From Chrysophaeum taylorii (taxonomy: Eukaryota; Sar; Pelagophyceae; Pelagomonadales; Pelagomonadaceae): 64,000 nucleotides of DNA. The notes beneath the pieces were generated by a model, which was given only the letters and a program-made list of their open reading frames with translations, made no database searches and had not been told where the DNA came from. Each line of letters begins with the position of its first letter. The first letter of the stretch is position 1. The stretch is taken from assembly GCA_029834535.1 (NCBI GenBank), contig JAQMWT010000668.1, positions 49,288 through 113,287 of the forward strand, given 5' to 3'. A program made the translations under genes and the position numbers. Positions 49,588-61,093 of the stretch are shown one piece after another.

Positions 49588-51557
49588 TTGAACCACGCTT
49601 ATTTGGTGTTCCAAGAGCTTCCCCGACCTATTGATGACCAAGGAATTCCTGCCTCCGGCTGTCACTTCATATTGTCGTTTGTCACGACCGAACTGTCGGA
49701 AGACGAGGAAGAAGATCCTGAAAAAGATCCGATGAGATTGGCTACGTCTCACCCTACGAGACAACGTCGGAAGAACCGCGTGCGCGATGAGCCGCATGTC
49801 TTCGAGGACGCAGCCGCCTACAAGGATTATATTGATAAAATTCCCGATAATATGACGCTCGATGAGATCGCGCGTGAGCAATAATCTGATGCTACTTGCG
49901 AGGATGTTCGCTATCGAATGGCCCAAGGTCATACGCTGCGACGTTATGGAGCTAACGACCGATATGAAGTTGTGAAGGACACCCCTTACCGCACTTCTGT
50001 TGATTTGCACCCGACGATTGTGGCCCCTGCCACGTTGCGCAAGCGCATCATTCGACTTTACCATGACACTCCGGTTAACGGTGGTCATAAAGGACGTCAC
50101 ATTACTGTCCAGGCGATCCGGGAACGATTTTGGTGGCCCCACATGTCGAACGAAGTCGGAGTTTTCATTGCTGAATGTTTAGTTTGTCAGAAAGTTCGTA
50201 CGCCTGAGCCGATGCGAGCTGGACTCTTGCAACAGCCTGTCTACGATGGCGATGGCGCTGTTCTCTGCATGGATTTATTTGGACCTTTGCCCAGCGCTGG
50301 TCCCGAGACGTATCTTCTAGTGTTTTTCGATCCGTTCTCGCACTTCTTGATTTTGGATGTTTTGAACGATAAGACTGCTGAATCCATTCTCGAATCTTTT
50401 GTCATTAACATCCTCCTCAAGGGCCACTTGCCCCAGATGATTCGTACCGACAACGGTAAAGAGTTCGTGAACAAGTTGATGCGCAAGTTTTGCCATCTCT
50501 TCAACACGCGATACCAAACTACGATTCCCTATCATGCCCATTCGCACCCTGCTGAGCGTGAGAACCGATTTATCAAGGCCTTCCTCCGTGCCTGCCTTCA
50601 GGGCCGGAACATCACGGATTGGCCCGACTTTGCCCAATATATTGCGTTTTGCTACAACCGCAAATTCATTCCAGGCACGCAGATTTCTCCCTTTATGCTA
50701 CGCCTGAACCGTCAGCCCATGTTGCCGACTGATTACACCCTCATGGATTTCGATACCCGACTGCTGCCGAAGACTCGCTCCGATGCAGTCGCTGAGACTC
50801 ATTAACGATTGAGTATTATACGAAGATCGTCAACGACGCTCGTGATAAAGCTTTGAAGAATCAACGATTGGCTTGCAACGCCGATCATGTCGATGTGGAA
50901 TACAAGGAGGGATCGCATGTCTTGCTCTACATTCCTTTCCTTCAGAACAAGCTTCGACCGGAATGGCGGGGACCGTTTATTATCAAGGAACGCCTTTCCC
51001 CGGTCACCTACAGGATTGAGTCTCTCGACTCTCCGCCCGAAGAACGACGTGTTCATGTTAGTCAGATCACGCCTGTGATGGTTCCTCCGATCGTTGATCA
51101 AGCCATCCGCAAACCCGAAGAAACTTTCCGCGACGATTATCAGCACGGTAAGTTTGTTGTTTTCCGGATTCCTGACCGGAAGCGCTCTGATTGGCGCAAG
51201 AAGATCTACGTTGCTGAAGTTCACGAGCCTTACGATTACCAGAATGACGGTGTTGCTCTTCACTTCTACTCCGATTTTGGTCCGAATGATGATGTCGCTT
51301 ACTTTAAACCGACCTCTCACCTTTCGAACCGCAAGCTCGAGCCTGAGTACAAGGACGTTGACGGTCGCAGTTTCACCGACAAGTCCAAAATCTCTTCCAG
51401 CACAACTCCTTGTGTCACGGAATTCGCTCCGCACGAGATTGATGTGTTGGTCCCCAAGTTCACTTTGCGCAGTGGTCGAGTTCCCGAACCGATCATCACC
51501 CGCATTTACAACAAGATTCGTGCACGAGATGCTCGTAAGGCGAAGCCGCGCTCCTAG
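49588..51557 (+). pseudogene. Gypsy integrase and C-terminal module (G4)
   Basis: Three frames (49,588-49,884, 49,918-50,805, 50,853-51,557) give an almost complete integrase. They carry the zinc-binding segment (LYHDTPVNGGHKG, ECLVCQKV), CMDLFGP, RTDNGKEF, PAERENR, LRPEWRGPFII, then the conserved C-terminal module with KFVVFRIPDRKRSDWRKK and HEIDVLVPKFTLRS. Breaks are a TAA at 49,882-49,884 and a stop/frame change near 50,805. Confidence 0.9.
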
Positions 51558-51597
51558 CCGCTCGCTGGGGCAGCTCGTATTCTCACCAGGGGAGTCC

Positions 51598-51936
51598 TGT
51601 GGCGGAAACTCCCTCCTCCTAAGGCTTACCCCTTCTTTAGCCCCCCCCCCCCCTTATCAGGGGTACCCTACTCCGATCTGATGATGTCATTGTTCTCTAT
51701 GACATCACCTCCCTTTTCTGTGACCTACGTCACCCTGATTTCTGTGATTCAAGATTATCTTAATCATAAAGCAACAGCCGATCCTCAAGTTGTGAGGATT
51801 AGGCGAAGAAGTTGTTTGTGGTTTTGTGGCGGGAGAACGGCTGCTTTCCACACCCGGCGACTCGATCAAGAGCACGGGCGTGAGCGGCGACCTAGACTCG
51901 AAGGTGAGCCTAGGTAAAATTTCCCTGTCCGCCACA
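51598..51936 (+). mobile_element. Gypsy 3' LTR (G4)
   Basis: Begins TGTGGCGGAAACTCC after the purine-rich ACCAGGGGAGTCC and ends TCCGCCACA. Confidence 0.85.
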
Positions 51937-52364
51937 GTAGTGTTGTTACTTAACTCAAAGTTTTGAGTAAATGCACAGCCCTGAAAATCGGTTGATTTGA
52001 CCGGAATTTCGTTCAGGCCTCCGAGGAGGTCCTCTTGGGCTATCCGTGAAGGTGCAAGTGACTCCGGGCGAGCCCGTATGACTTATATACACTATGCCTG
52101 AAGTTGGCGACCGTATGCCGAGTCCAATTTCGGCGCCCTACGTGCCGCTAGCGGTCGGAAGCGACTTAAGTCGGACCGAAGAGCGGCCCCGATACGCGAG
52201 GGGACTGTTCCTTGTCCTCTCGCCACGCTTTTCGTGTGCCGAAGTCATCACCAGTGTCATGCATGTAGCTAGTCACCGACGTTATCCTCCAGAGTCAGTG
52301 CGGATTGAATCGACGCGCCGATCGCGCGATGGACGGAATGTTTGCGCTTGAGACGCGCAGCCTC
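51937..52364. other. Stretch without a supported gene
   Basis: A short + frame (52,094-52,351) has no recognisable features. Confidence 0.4.
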
Positions 52365-52936
52365 TCATTGTCGCTCGATTTTAGCGCGTTCGAACTCGGC
52401 TATGCCCACGTCCTCGGAGCGGTAGACGAGTTTGTACTCGCGGGCGACGCGAGAGAACCGCATGCGCCGGAGAGGCGGTAGATTCTTGAGGCCAATGCTG
52501 CCGAAGACGCGCTCACGTTGTCGGCGCGCCATCTCACTTTCTGATATCCTCGACCCGAAGAAGAAAATTGTCCGAGTCCCAGAAGCCTTGGTGCTGCTTG
52601 CCAATCTTGAGCGTCTGGAGAGCCAGAGACAGGAACCACTTGACGCCGCCGCGCTCAGATAGGAAGACCTTATGAAAGGGTGCGTGATTGTCGAATCGAT
52701 CGTGAGGTCGACATCGTTGTCGCCGTCGTCGTCGTCTTCGTCGTAAACGTCGGGATCAGGCACGTTGGTCGCTGTTTGGCGAAGCTTGTCATGCTTGTCA
52801 CCTGAGTTGCAAAACCCGTGGAGCCACGCGTTTCGTCCGTGAAGGCCATCAACAGTTGCAGGAGTGTCCCGAGCCGCCTCCAGTACATGCGCAGCCGACC
52901 TGTTATCGCGCTCTTCGGCTCCTCAGCAACGCGCAA
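52365..52936 (-). CDS. Hypothetical acidic/basic protein
   Basis: Two frames on - look protein-like and may be exons. 52,670-52,936 encodes a helical basic segment (LRMYWRRLGTLLQLLMAFTD). 52,365-52,763 encodes an Asp-rich stretch (PDPDVYDEDDDDGDND) followed by a basic helix-rich part (SEMARRQRERVFGSIGLKNL, then MRFSRVAREYKLVYRSEDVG). The change of frame near 52,795 has a GTGACA donor-like site. No family is recognised. Confidence 0.4.
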
Positions 52937-53070
52937 CCAAGCGCCACGCCAAAATCAAAAAACACCGCAGACCCTCACCCCTAGATATAATCCCTTACCC
53001 TTCAATTATCTCCCTTGCCACTGAAATTTTCTCCCTTACCACCTTATTAATCTCCCTTACCCTTTAATTA

Positions 53071-53502
53071 TACTCCTAACCACTGAACTCCATGCGTGCT
53101 CACCAACTCAACCTGACCCGACCTTCACACATTCTTGAGTGGGTTTTGGGTTAAAATTGATATCGGACGTCAAAGAGAGGCCAGGGCGCGTCGATCGGCA
53201 AGTATTTTTTAGTCATAGTCTAGATTCGTGCTATCGACGTATCCTGCGTAGGCGGGGCCGCCGATCGAAGCGCCTTTGACCCTCCTTGATGGCCGAACAA
53301 CCACCCTTACACTAAACCCTCTCAAAAATCTGTGTAGAGGTATAACATTTCATTTTCGCCATGACCCCCCCCCCACCACCACACCACACCACCCCCCCCC
53401 CCCCCTTCCTTCCCTCTCTCGCCAAAACACAGTACTTACACGCTCAAGAAGCCCGTCACCTGACACTGTCAAGTGCTGTCTCTGCGTCGAAGGTAGAAGG
53501 TA
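53071..53502 (+). repeat. 432-bp tandem duplication, unit 1
   Basis: Nearly identical to 53,503-53,928. Differences lie mainly in a poly-C/ACC run (53,366-53,405). Confidence 0.9.
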
Positions 53503-53928
53503 TACTCCTAACCACTGAACTCCATGCGTGCTCACCAACTCAACCTGACCCGACCTTCACACATTCTTGAGTGGGTTTTGGGTTAAAATTGATATCGGAC
53601 GTCAAAGAGAGGCCAGGGCGCGTCGATCGGCAAGTATTTTTTAGTCATAGTCTAGATTCGTGCTATCGACGTATCCTGCGTAGGCGGGGCCGCCGATCGA
53701 AGCGCCTTTGACCCTCCTTGATGGCCGAACAACCACCCTTACACTAAACCCTCTCAAAAATCTGTGTAGAGGTAGAAAATTTCATTTTCGCCATGACTCC
53801 CCACCACCACACCACACCACCACCCCCCCCCTTCCTTCCCTCTCTCGCCAAAACACAGTACTTACACGCTCAAGAAGCCCGTCACCTGACACTGTCAAGT
53901 GCTGTCTCTGCGTCGAAGGATACAGGAC
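53503..53928 (+). repeat. 432-bp tandem duplication, unit 2
   Basis: Begins TACTCCTAACCACTGAACTC, as unit 1. No coding sequence is supported in either unit; they lie in the presumed LTR or 5' region of an E2-like element. Confidence 0.9.
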
Positions 53929-54296
53929 GCACAGAGGACAAGCACTTCTACCACTGCAACAAGGACTCCGCCAAGGTGACATCAAATTTCTGTCTCTAGG
54001 TTTGGGCCCTCGTCACAGTTGCGGAGTCCTTTCACCTCGCGTCATTCGGAGACAATCGCTCGCTCGACGTCCCGACCTCGACAGGCTATCGAAGTTCACT
54101 TCGACGCCACCCCCCCAACTCAAGTCAAGCCAAGATCCCACCCACGTCATCATCCTCGCCCAAGATGTCCCGCGGCAACCCAGATATGCGCCGAGAAATC
54201 GAACAAATCAAGCAAGATCACACTCGAGAGATCGATGCCTTGAAGCAAGAACATGACGACTATAAGAAAGCTCAAGCCGCACGCGACAACGCACGC
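53929..54296 (+). mobile_element. Leader and Gag start of an E2-like element
   Basis: The junction TCTCTAGGTTTGGGCCCTCG resembles the E2 leader on the complement of 41,320-41,340. Gag starts at ATG 54,165 with a coiled-coil segment (REIEQIKQDHTREIDALKQE) like that of E2. It is cut after 44 codons by the gypsy LTR at 54,297. Confidence 0.55.
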
Positions 54297-54625
54297 TGTG
54301 GCGGCAACTCCTGACCGCTAAGGCTTACCCCCCCTCTCTCGAGGCTTGATACCCGTTCAACGGGACACCTTTCCCAATCTTCTTAGTGACATCATACCTC
54401 TCTCTAGTGAGAAGCATTCTTGCTGTATTCTTGTAGTTTACTTGCCATCATATTCCATCTCTCCATCTTGTTGAGAGGCTTGGTGAGCGTGAGCAAGGTG
54501 TGTGGCGAGCTTATCCGACCCCGCGTCCGTGTTTTCCTCGTTCAGTGAGGTCTAGGACGAGTCGGTGAGTACCCCCTTTGTCACCCGGGGGTCGGGAAGG
54601 TTTTTTTTTTTTTTCTGTGCCGCCA
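54297..54625 (+). mobile_element. G3 5' LTR
   Basis: Followed by TGGCGGAGTACACGAGATCG (from 54,631), a candidate primer-binding site because it starts with TGG; the matching tRNA was not identified. Confidence 0.85.
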
Positions 54626-55057
54626 TACGTGGCGGAGTACACGAGATCGTGCAACTACATCGGTCGCCGACGAGCGAGTGCTGCCGTAGTGTTGTATTAC
54701 GAGGTCCGGAGTTGTACGTGCGCCCTGATAAAGCACACGGAGTTCCATTGGACCGGTTTGCGTTGAGAATATACGCGAACGTTGTTTGTGTTCGTACGAT
54801 CCGAGTGACGACGAACACGCGTGCGAGTTGGAAATCGCAGCGCATTCTCCCGGGAATTGATTTTGGTATAGCTGAACGGTGGAAGCTGTTTAGCGAGTGG
54901 GATCGCTACCCACGCGCATTTTTGAATTGCCAGCGGATTGGAATTCCGTGAGTGCTGTTTTTACAGCGACAGATAGCGTTGTTGGAATCAACGTGAATTA
55001 CTTCGAATGATCGGATCCGGACGTGTTTCGAGATTCTTGATCGATATTTAATACGGT

Positions 55058-56320
55058 ATGGAGATAAACGCAGACGTGCGTGAGGAAGAATCTCCTCTAG
55101 TTCTTCCCGCCGCCCCTGAGATAGGCCGCGAGGAAGGTGAATTAAGAGAGGCCGAGGCAGTCGACGTTGCTGACGTGTCCCCTGATGTGCCTCCGGATAC
55201 TGCCATTTTCCCGCTGTTGAGTCCAACGACTCCGGATCGTGGCGAGCGTGTTACTATTGAGCGCGGATCTGCAGCCCGAAGTCGACTTCGTGAAGACCTC
55301 GAGCGGAGACGTCGCGAAAATGAACGATTAGCTGAGCTTTTTGCTCGTGAAAGGGCTGAAGCGAAAGAGGAGGCGGCTCGACGAGAAGTTGATATGCTCA
55401 ATGATGCATTACAGCAAGAGATCGAGACCTCGAAGACCCTACGCGAAGAGGTTGAACGACTTCGTCGTGAACGAGATGAATTGTTAGCCGAACGTACGCG
55501 TCGGGAGAGTAGCCGCGAACGACCCGTGAGTCGACCCGAACCGGAAACGCCCGTGAGGCCGCCTGAACCGGAAAGGAACACTGAAACGGGGAATGAACCT
55601 CCGCCCCGAGTCGATACGGAGAATGAGGGTAGGGCGGACATTGAGAATGAAAGTACGAAAATTTTACGGGAATTATCGCGGGGAATATCGCAGACGGTTG
55701 CCAGCGCCTTCGAAAAGGGCAACTTGAGCCGATCCCATCGACCCACTTCCAGTTTGAAGCCTGATAACCTCAAACTCGTCATCGACGGCCGAGACCAACG
55801 GCAATTTAATTTGGATTCGGCGGCGATGATGCATACTTTAGCAGATGACCATTACTCGGTCGAGAAAATTACGTTACTTACTATGTGCATCTACGGGACA
55901 CCGTTGCACCAATTTTTGAGGAACACTTGCAGAAATACGAGGGCTCTGCGATGAGCTACCACACGGTCCGTCGTTTTACTTGAAATTAGATACTGACGAT
56001 GAAGAGCATGGAGTCTCGGTTCGTCGTATCCGTCGTCTTAACAAGACGTATTGCGACAAGATTTTGGATTATTTTAGATCGACTTGCCGACCTCCGCGCA
56101 CGCAGCAGGAGCTGCTTGACAAGCTGCGGAAGGTCACCCAGGCTTCAGTTCCGAAGAAGTCGGGGGACCTGCACGTCCAAACGTATTGTACGAGATTCCA
56201 ATCTGAAGCTTGGAGTTTTGTTCCGTGTCCAGCCGCACGATGGATGATGTCGATATCCTCGACCAGCATCAGTGGATTGACGTCCAAGGAGTTGAGGACC
56301 CGTGTGCGAACTTGAGGAGC
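55058..56320 (+). pseudogene. Gypsy Gag (G3)
   Basis: The frame 55,058-55,954 encodes an acidic N-terminus, a long coiled coil rich in Arg and Glu (residues about 65-165), a Pro/Glu linker and a capsid-like helical region (DNLKLVIDGRDQRQFNLD). After a frame change near 55,950, 55,980-56,315 continues with helical capsid sequence. A later CPHCG...H segment near 56,570 may be a zinc knuckle. Confidence 0.7.
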
Positions 56321-57930
56321 GGACATCCTGATAGTTACGTGACTTTTAAGTCGATGGTAGCGCTTATACGCGGCTCGAGAACGATTTACGAAGTTGATGT
56401 AGGAGGAGAAGGACCAAGGCCAACCTAATCCGAAATCGAATAAACCGCCGCGAGGGCGGGGAGGTCGAGCTATGGCCGCCGATCAACAAGCCAAGCAAGA
56501 TGCGGATAAACAGGCTGGGAATATGGATCCGCTGATCTTGCGCGATCCTTTTTTTGTTGGGCAAGAGCACGTGCCCGCACTGTGGGTTCTTCTGGACCAC
56601 CCATGATGAGATGAACACGGAAATCGCGTAGTTGCAACCGCGATCCGGATCGTTACTACTGTGCAATGTGGAAGCGATTCGTAAGCAGAAGAAGCAGCCA
56701 TATCGCGGTCCGATTGGGCAAAGCGTGATGATGCATCTAATGCGAACGCCACGCACGGATCGGAGCCTTCTAATGAAATTCAAACGGCCCTCACCGATCT
56801 TGGAACCACAATGGCGACCATGGTGAGCGAGGTCAGAAGCATCAAGGATACTACGTCTTTTTCTACACGACAGTGAGACGGACGATCACCTTATAGACGA
56901 TCGTCACGCGACATCGAAGCCAGAGCCCTAATCGAAAAGCCCATACTGCTCAAGACCAGCCCGAGTCCCCGTCACCGGAGCTCTAGTCGCAATTCGCGCC
57001 GGCGCCGACGTCATCGACATCATGATGACGAGTATGACGGAGGCAGATATCAGGATAGTTCGGGACATTCGAGCGCATCTTTCGCGTTCCAATCTTTATG
57101 CGACGCGCCGCCAATGTCGGGGGTTGTCTTTTACCCGACGGCGCGCCCTGCCCGAGTCTCCGATGATGTTGCCGATGTCGCTGTGACGAGCAGCCATCGT
57201 TCGCAACAGGAGCAACATACCACCAACGCTCGGATCGTTCGAGGTGGCCTTCTACATCGTATGTGGAAACAATGTCAGATGCTACTTGGATTCTCCGCAC
57301 TATTGGGAAGACTCAGATTCGGAGACCGACGAACCATGCCGCAGGTTCCAGTGTCCCCCATTCGTCAATATGCATGTCTTGCAGGGCAGTTTCCGATGAT
57401 GACGTTAGACCTTTTGAGTTGACGTCGAGGACGACGTCTTCTTTTCCTGCGGGGGCCCCCGAGACCGTTTTAGCCGATGTTTACCGATACAGTTTTTCGG
57501 TCGCAGCAGAACAGACCACAGCGGCGCCGATGGAGAGAAGAAGTTGACGGGAATGTCGTATTTGTTGGACGAAGAAACGATTACCAGAAGAGATAAAGGC
57601 GGAGATCTATGCGCCTCCGATTGAGAAGTGTCAGAATTTGTTGTGTCAGCGAAACTGGGAATGAAGAAGCAGCCGAAGCGGCGAGCGCCAATATAGTTCA
57701 GAGGCGAGATGTAGTACGCCAGATATAAGAAGCCGGTGACGATGCAGATTCCGGGCGATGCGAAACCGGAGATACGATTGTCTCACACTGCACTGTCGCC
57801 GAGCGATGGGGAAAAAGATCGATGCAAGACCTCATCACCATCGTTGTGCCTGAACCTGGGTACACTTGCGTTTATAGTGGGTCATATTTATAGACGACGA
57901 GACGGGCCGAAGTTTGCAACGACTTTAGGC
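56321..57930 (+). pseudogene. Degraded Gag-to-protease region (G3)
   Basis: Only short frames remain. The CPHC at about 56,570 and scattered Arg/Ser-rich segments fit a nucleocapsid and linker, but the sequence is too broken for firm calls. Confidence 0.4.
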
Positions 57931-58417
57931 GTGGGGTTGGAATGGCTGATGTTTCTTATATTTTGTCGTGGGATGGTTTGAAAAACTGGAAAAGGATAGA
58001 AATCCTTGACCGGGGCGATCTTCCAGTCGAGCGCACTTTGTATGGATCAGGATTGAACAAAACGACTATCCACCAAGGGTTGCATTGCGGATTGCGCTGC
58101 GGACGACGTTTGCCGTTCAGTTGTTGCTATTGGCCGATACTAATCATCTATTTTTGCTGGGAGCGCGCGATATTCGGGTGTTTGGAGCCATAGTGGATTA
58201 CCCGCGGAATCGCATTGCGTTTCTACGCACACAAGTCGCTTACGGGCGCAAGAAGTTAAAGGTGCAGGATCGACGAGTAGATTCTCCGATTTTGACGTTC
58301 AGAACAACTTATGACGAGAGCAATCCCGTGGTAGTTCAGGTTCATGGACAACAGCACCATGCGATGCAACAGAGCCTGAGCACAGTTGAGAACCGAGTCT
58401 ACGCTCGCTTGTGCAAG
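57931..58417 (+). pseudogene. Gypsy protease-like region (G3)
   Basis: Homologous to the G2b protease: GMADVSYI, LDRGDLPVERTLYGSGLNKT, then GARDIRVFGAIVDYPRNR. A frameshift near 58,150 separates two parts. Confidence 0.75.
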
Positions 58418-59018
58418 ATGGCTGGCTTCATGATGTGGCTGATTGAACAGGAGGCGTCCATTATTTCGGATATAGCGCGCTTACACCCTTACGTGTACGT
58501 CGTCAATTTTCATGATATCACACCTACTCTGATGAGCTCTCGCGTGCGATTGTTGGTTTCCAGTCACCCACTGCACTTGCAAGAGGCTCCGAAGACATGT
58601 GTGAACATGCAACAAAAATTTGCTGCAGCTTTAGGTTATGCTCATGAACGCCACCCTCTCCAGCTGAATAATCTTGGCGTCCCGAGAAGCAACAGATACG
58701 GCTTACACCGTTACGCGGGTCCTCTTCGTTTGGGACCGCATCGCTCGGACACTCCGCCTTTGACTCTCAGATGACGGCCGATTGCTCACGATGCCGGTGG
58801 ATCATGATTGGCCTAGCTTGTCTAGAAGATTCGTTCAGCATTTAGCGTCTGTCGTCCTCCAGATAACTCTTGCGATTTTAGCAGTCGATCTGCACAACTC
58901 CGTGACCAGAGGTTTCCGCCAAAGTGGTGAAGTCCTGCCGACCGCGTTGAGCCCGACAGATCGATCCTTTGAGCAGTATTTACGAATCTCCGACACCACC
59001 TTTCGTTTCGTCACGTAG
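58418..59018 (+). pseudogene. C-terminal half of the methyltransferase-like domain (G3)
   Basis: Contains the motif VI-like WLIEQEASI, SSRVRLLVSS (motif VIII), a target-recognition region, PPLTL and LTMPVDHDW (motif IX region, with a frame change near 58,775) and LAILAVDLHNSV (motif X region). The N-terminal half with motifs I to IV is absent: the protease frame joins directly to this segment at 58,409-58,420. Confidence 0.72.
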
Positions 59019-59068
59019 AGATTCCGCTGTTAAATACGCGTACTCGTGTCGTTAAGTGGTGTCAAAGG

Positions 59069-60430
59069 ATGATCTCCAGGAATCCCACTAAATGGGAACC
59101 GCCAGAAGTCCTCCTATGCTTCCGCTTCCAACTGATGCGCCGGGGACGGCTCATGCTTTTCTGCTGCCCCCCCCCGACAATCAAAAGTGGACGTTCGGCG
59201 GATCCTGAACCTGACCAGGAGCCGAAAGTAAGGAGCGAGCCGAATGTGCGCGTCAAAGGTGAGAAGATCAATAAGAGCCACCGTGAGGTGAGGTTCAAAT
59301 ACGAAGAAAAGTTCGACGTGCCATGGAAGGATGCGCCGCGCGATGCGGTCGGTGTACCGTTACCGCAGACTCCCGAGCACGTCAAGGACAATGATGCGAT
59401 GAAAGTCGTAATTCCGACGAAGGCAGAAGTCGAAAAGGTTGTTCGAGAACAGGAATTCCCGACAACCCGCATCTGGATGATGATGCGAAGATGATGTTGA
59501 GCCACTGCGTGCAATACGCGTGGGCTTTCTTTGATCCGATTATGAGGCCCGTGGACTCGCCACCGGTTTCTCTACGATTTAAAGACGCAAACCCACGACC
59601 TATCAAAATGACGCCATATAGGTTGACGCCAGCAAAGCTCTAGTGTCTCATAAAGCAGATCACTGAGTGGTGTCGCGATGGAGTCATCCGACCGGCGAAC
59701 TCTCCGTGGGGATTCCCTGTACTGATGCTGCCTAAGAAGGGAGCAGAGGCCGGGACGTCGAATGCTTTTCGTACTGCAGTTGACTTGCGTCAGCTCAATG
59801 ATCAGCTGGTCAATGACAGTTGGCCGAATATTCGGCAAGATGATGCTTTGGCTTTTCTTGCCATGCGTCGTTGGCGGACGTGCATTGATATTCGATGGGG
59901 TTATCATAACCTACGTTTGGACGCCGCTGCTCAGGACGCTGTTACGATGGTTAGTCCACTTGGAGCCCATAGTTTCTTGCGCTTGCCTCTAGGAGAAAAA
60001 ACAGCAGGAGCTCTCTTTGTAAGCAGATGGCTAGCGATTTGTCCACATGGATGTATAAGGACTTGGTCGCGTTTGTCGACGATATTATGATGGGATCGGA
60101 TGAACTCCATCGACATTTACAAGTTTTGATTGAAGTGTTGTGCCATTTAGCACAGCGAGGATATAGTGGACGAACTCGAAGTTCCACCTCCTCAAGGATG
60201 AAAACGAGTTTTGGGACATATTCGACTCCGGAGGCTTGAAGCCGAATCCCAAGACGTTAGAAGCGTTGCAGCAGATGCCGATTCCCGGTACGTTGCCCAA
60301 TACGTCCCCGAAGACCCAGATTCGATCTTTCATTGGCATGAGCAACTATTGCCGCCGATATGTGAAGAATTATTCGAAGATTGTGGAGCCGCTTAGGCGA
60401 TTGTGTCTTGAAGGCGTTAAGTTTGAGTGG
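59069..60430 (+). pseudogene. Gypsy reverse transcriptase (G3)
   Basis: All RT motifs are present across three frames: RPIKMTPYRLTPAKL followed by TAG at 59,641-59,643, DGVIRPANSPWGFPVLMLPK, AVDLRQLNDQLVNDSWPN, AFVDDIMMGSDELH. Frame changes occur near 59,480, 60,000 and 60,180. Confidence 0.9.
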
Positions 60431-60438
60431 ACGCCTGA

Positions 60439-61060
60439 GTGCCAAAGGCATGGGACACGATCATCGAAGCTTTGGTGGATTCTCGCGGAGTTTATCATCC
60501 TGACTACGATCTTCCTTTTCAGATCCGCTCGGATGCTTCCAAGGATGGTCTGGGTGCGTATCCTTTTCAGCTCGTGGAAATCAAGGACGAAACTGGCAAG
60601 GTGACACGAGAGGAACGAGTAATTGAGTATTGGAGCCGAGCTGTGCCGAAAGAGATGCGGAACTATGAGCCTCGCCGGCTAGAGCTCCTGGCAGTTATTC
60701 TTTCTCTTGAGCATTTCCGCTCTTATATGAAGGTCACAAGACGATCCTTGAAACAGATCATCGCAACTTGACGTTTTTACGAAAGGCGAAGCACTCGTCT
60801 GGGCAGTTGGCTCGATGGGCGATGCGGCTCGCCAATTTTGATCCTGAATTGGGTTACAAGCCAGGGAAGTCGCCGGGAATGAGCATCCCTGACTGTCTCT
60901 CTCGCAATCCTATAGATCATGTCATCGAGACGGACGAGTTTGGTGAACCCTTGAACCACGCGTATCTAGTGTGCCAAGAACTCCCTCGTTCTGTTGATGA
61001 TGAAGGAGTACCCTTACCTGGTTGCCTTGTCATTCTGTCGTTTGTTACGACTGAGTTGCC
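60439..61060 (+). pseudogene. Gypsy RNase H (G3)
   Basis: Contains FQIRSDASKDGLGAYPFQ, EYWSRAVPKEMRNYEPRRLE, and after a frameshift near 60,730 LTFLRKAKHSSGQLARW and NPIDHVIETDEFG. Confidence 0.88.
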
Positions 61061-61093
61061 TGTGGAGGAAGAGGAGAAGACCTCGATGATCCG

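Larger units (their letters stand above)
47029..51936 (+). mobile_element. Ty3/gypsy element G4, 5'-truncated
   Basis: Starts within the linker before RT and runs through RT, RNase H, integrase and the C-terminal module to a 3' LTR at 51,598-51,936. The LTR is 339 bp and has perfect 9-bp terminal inverted repeats, TGTGGCGGA and TCCGCCACA. Two SINE-like insertions (47,322 and 48,583) interrupt RT. Confidence 0.88.
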
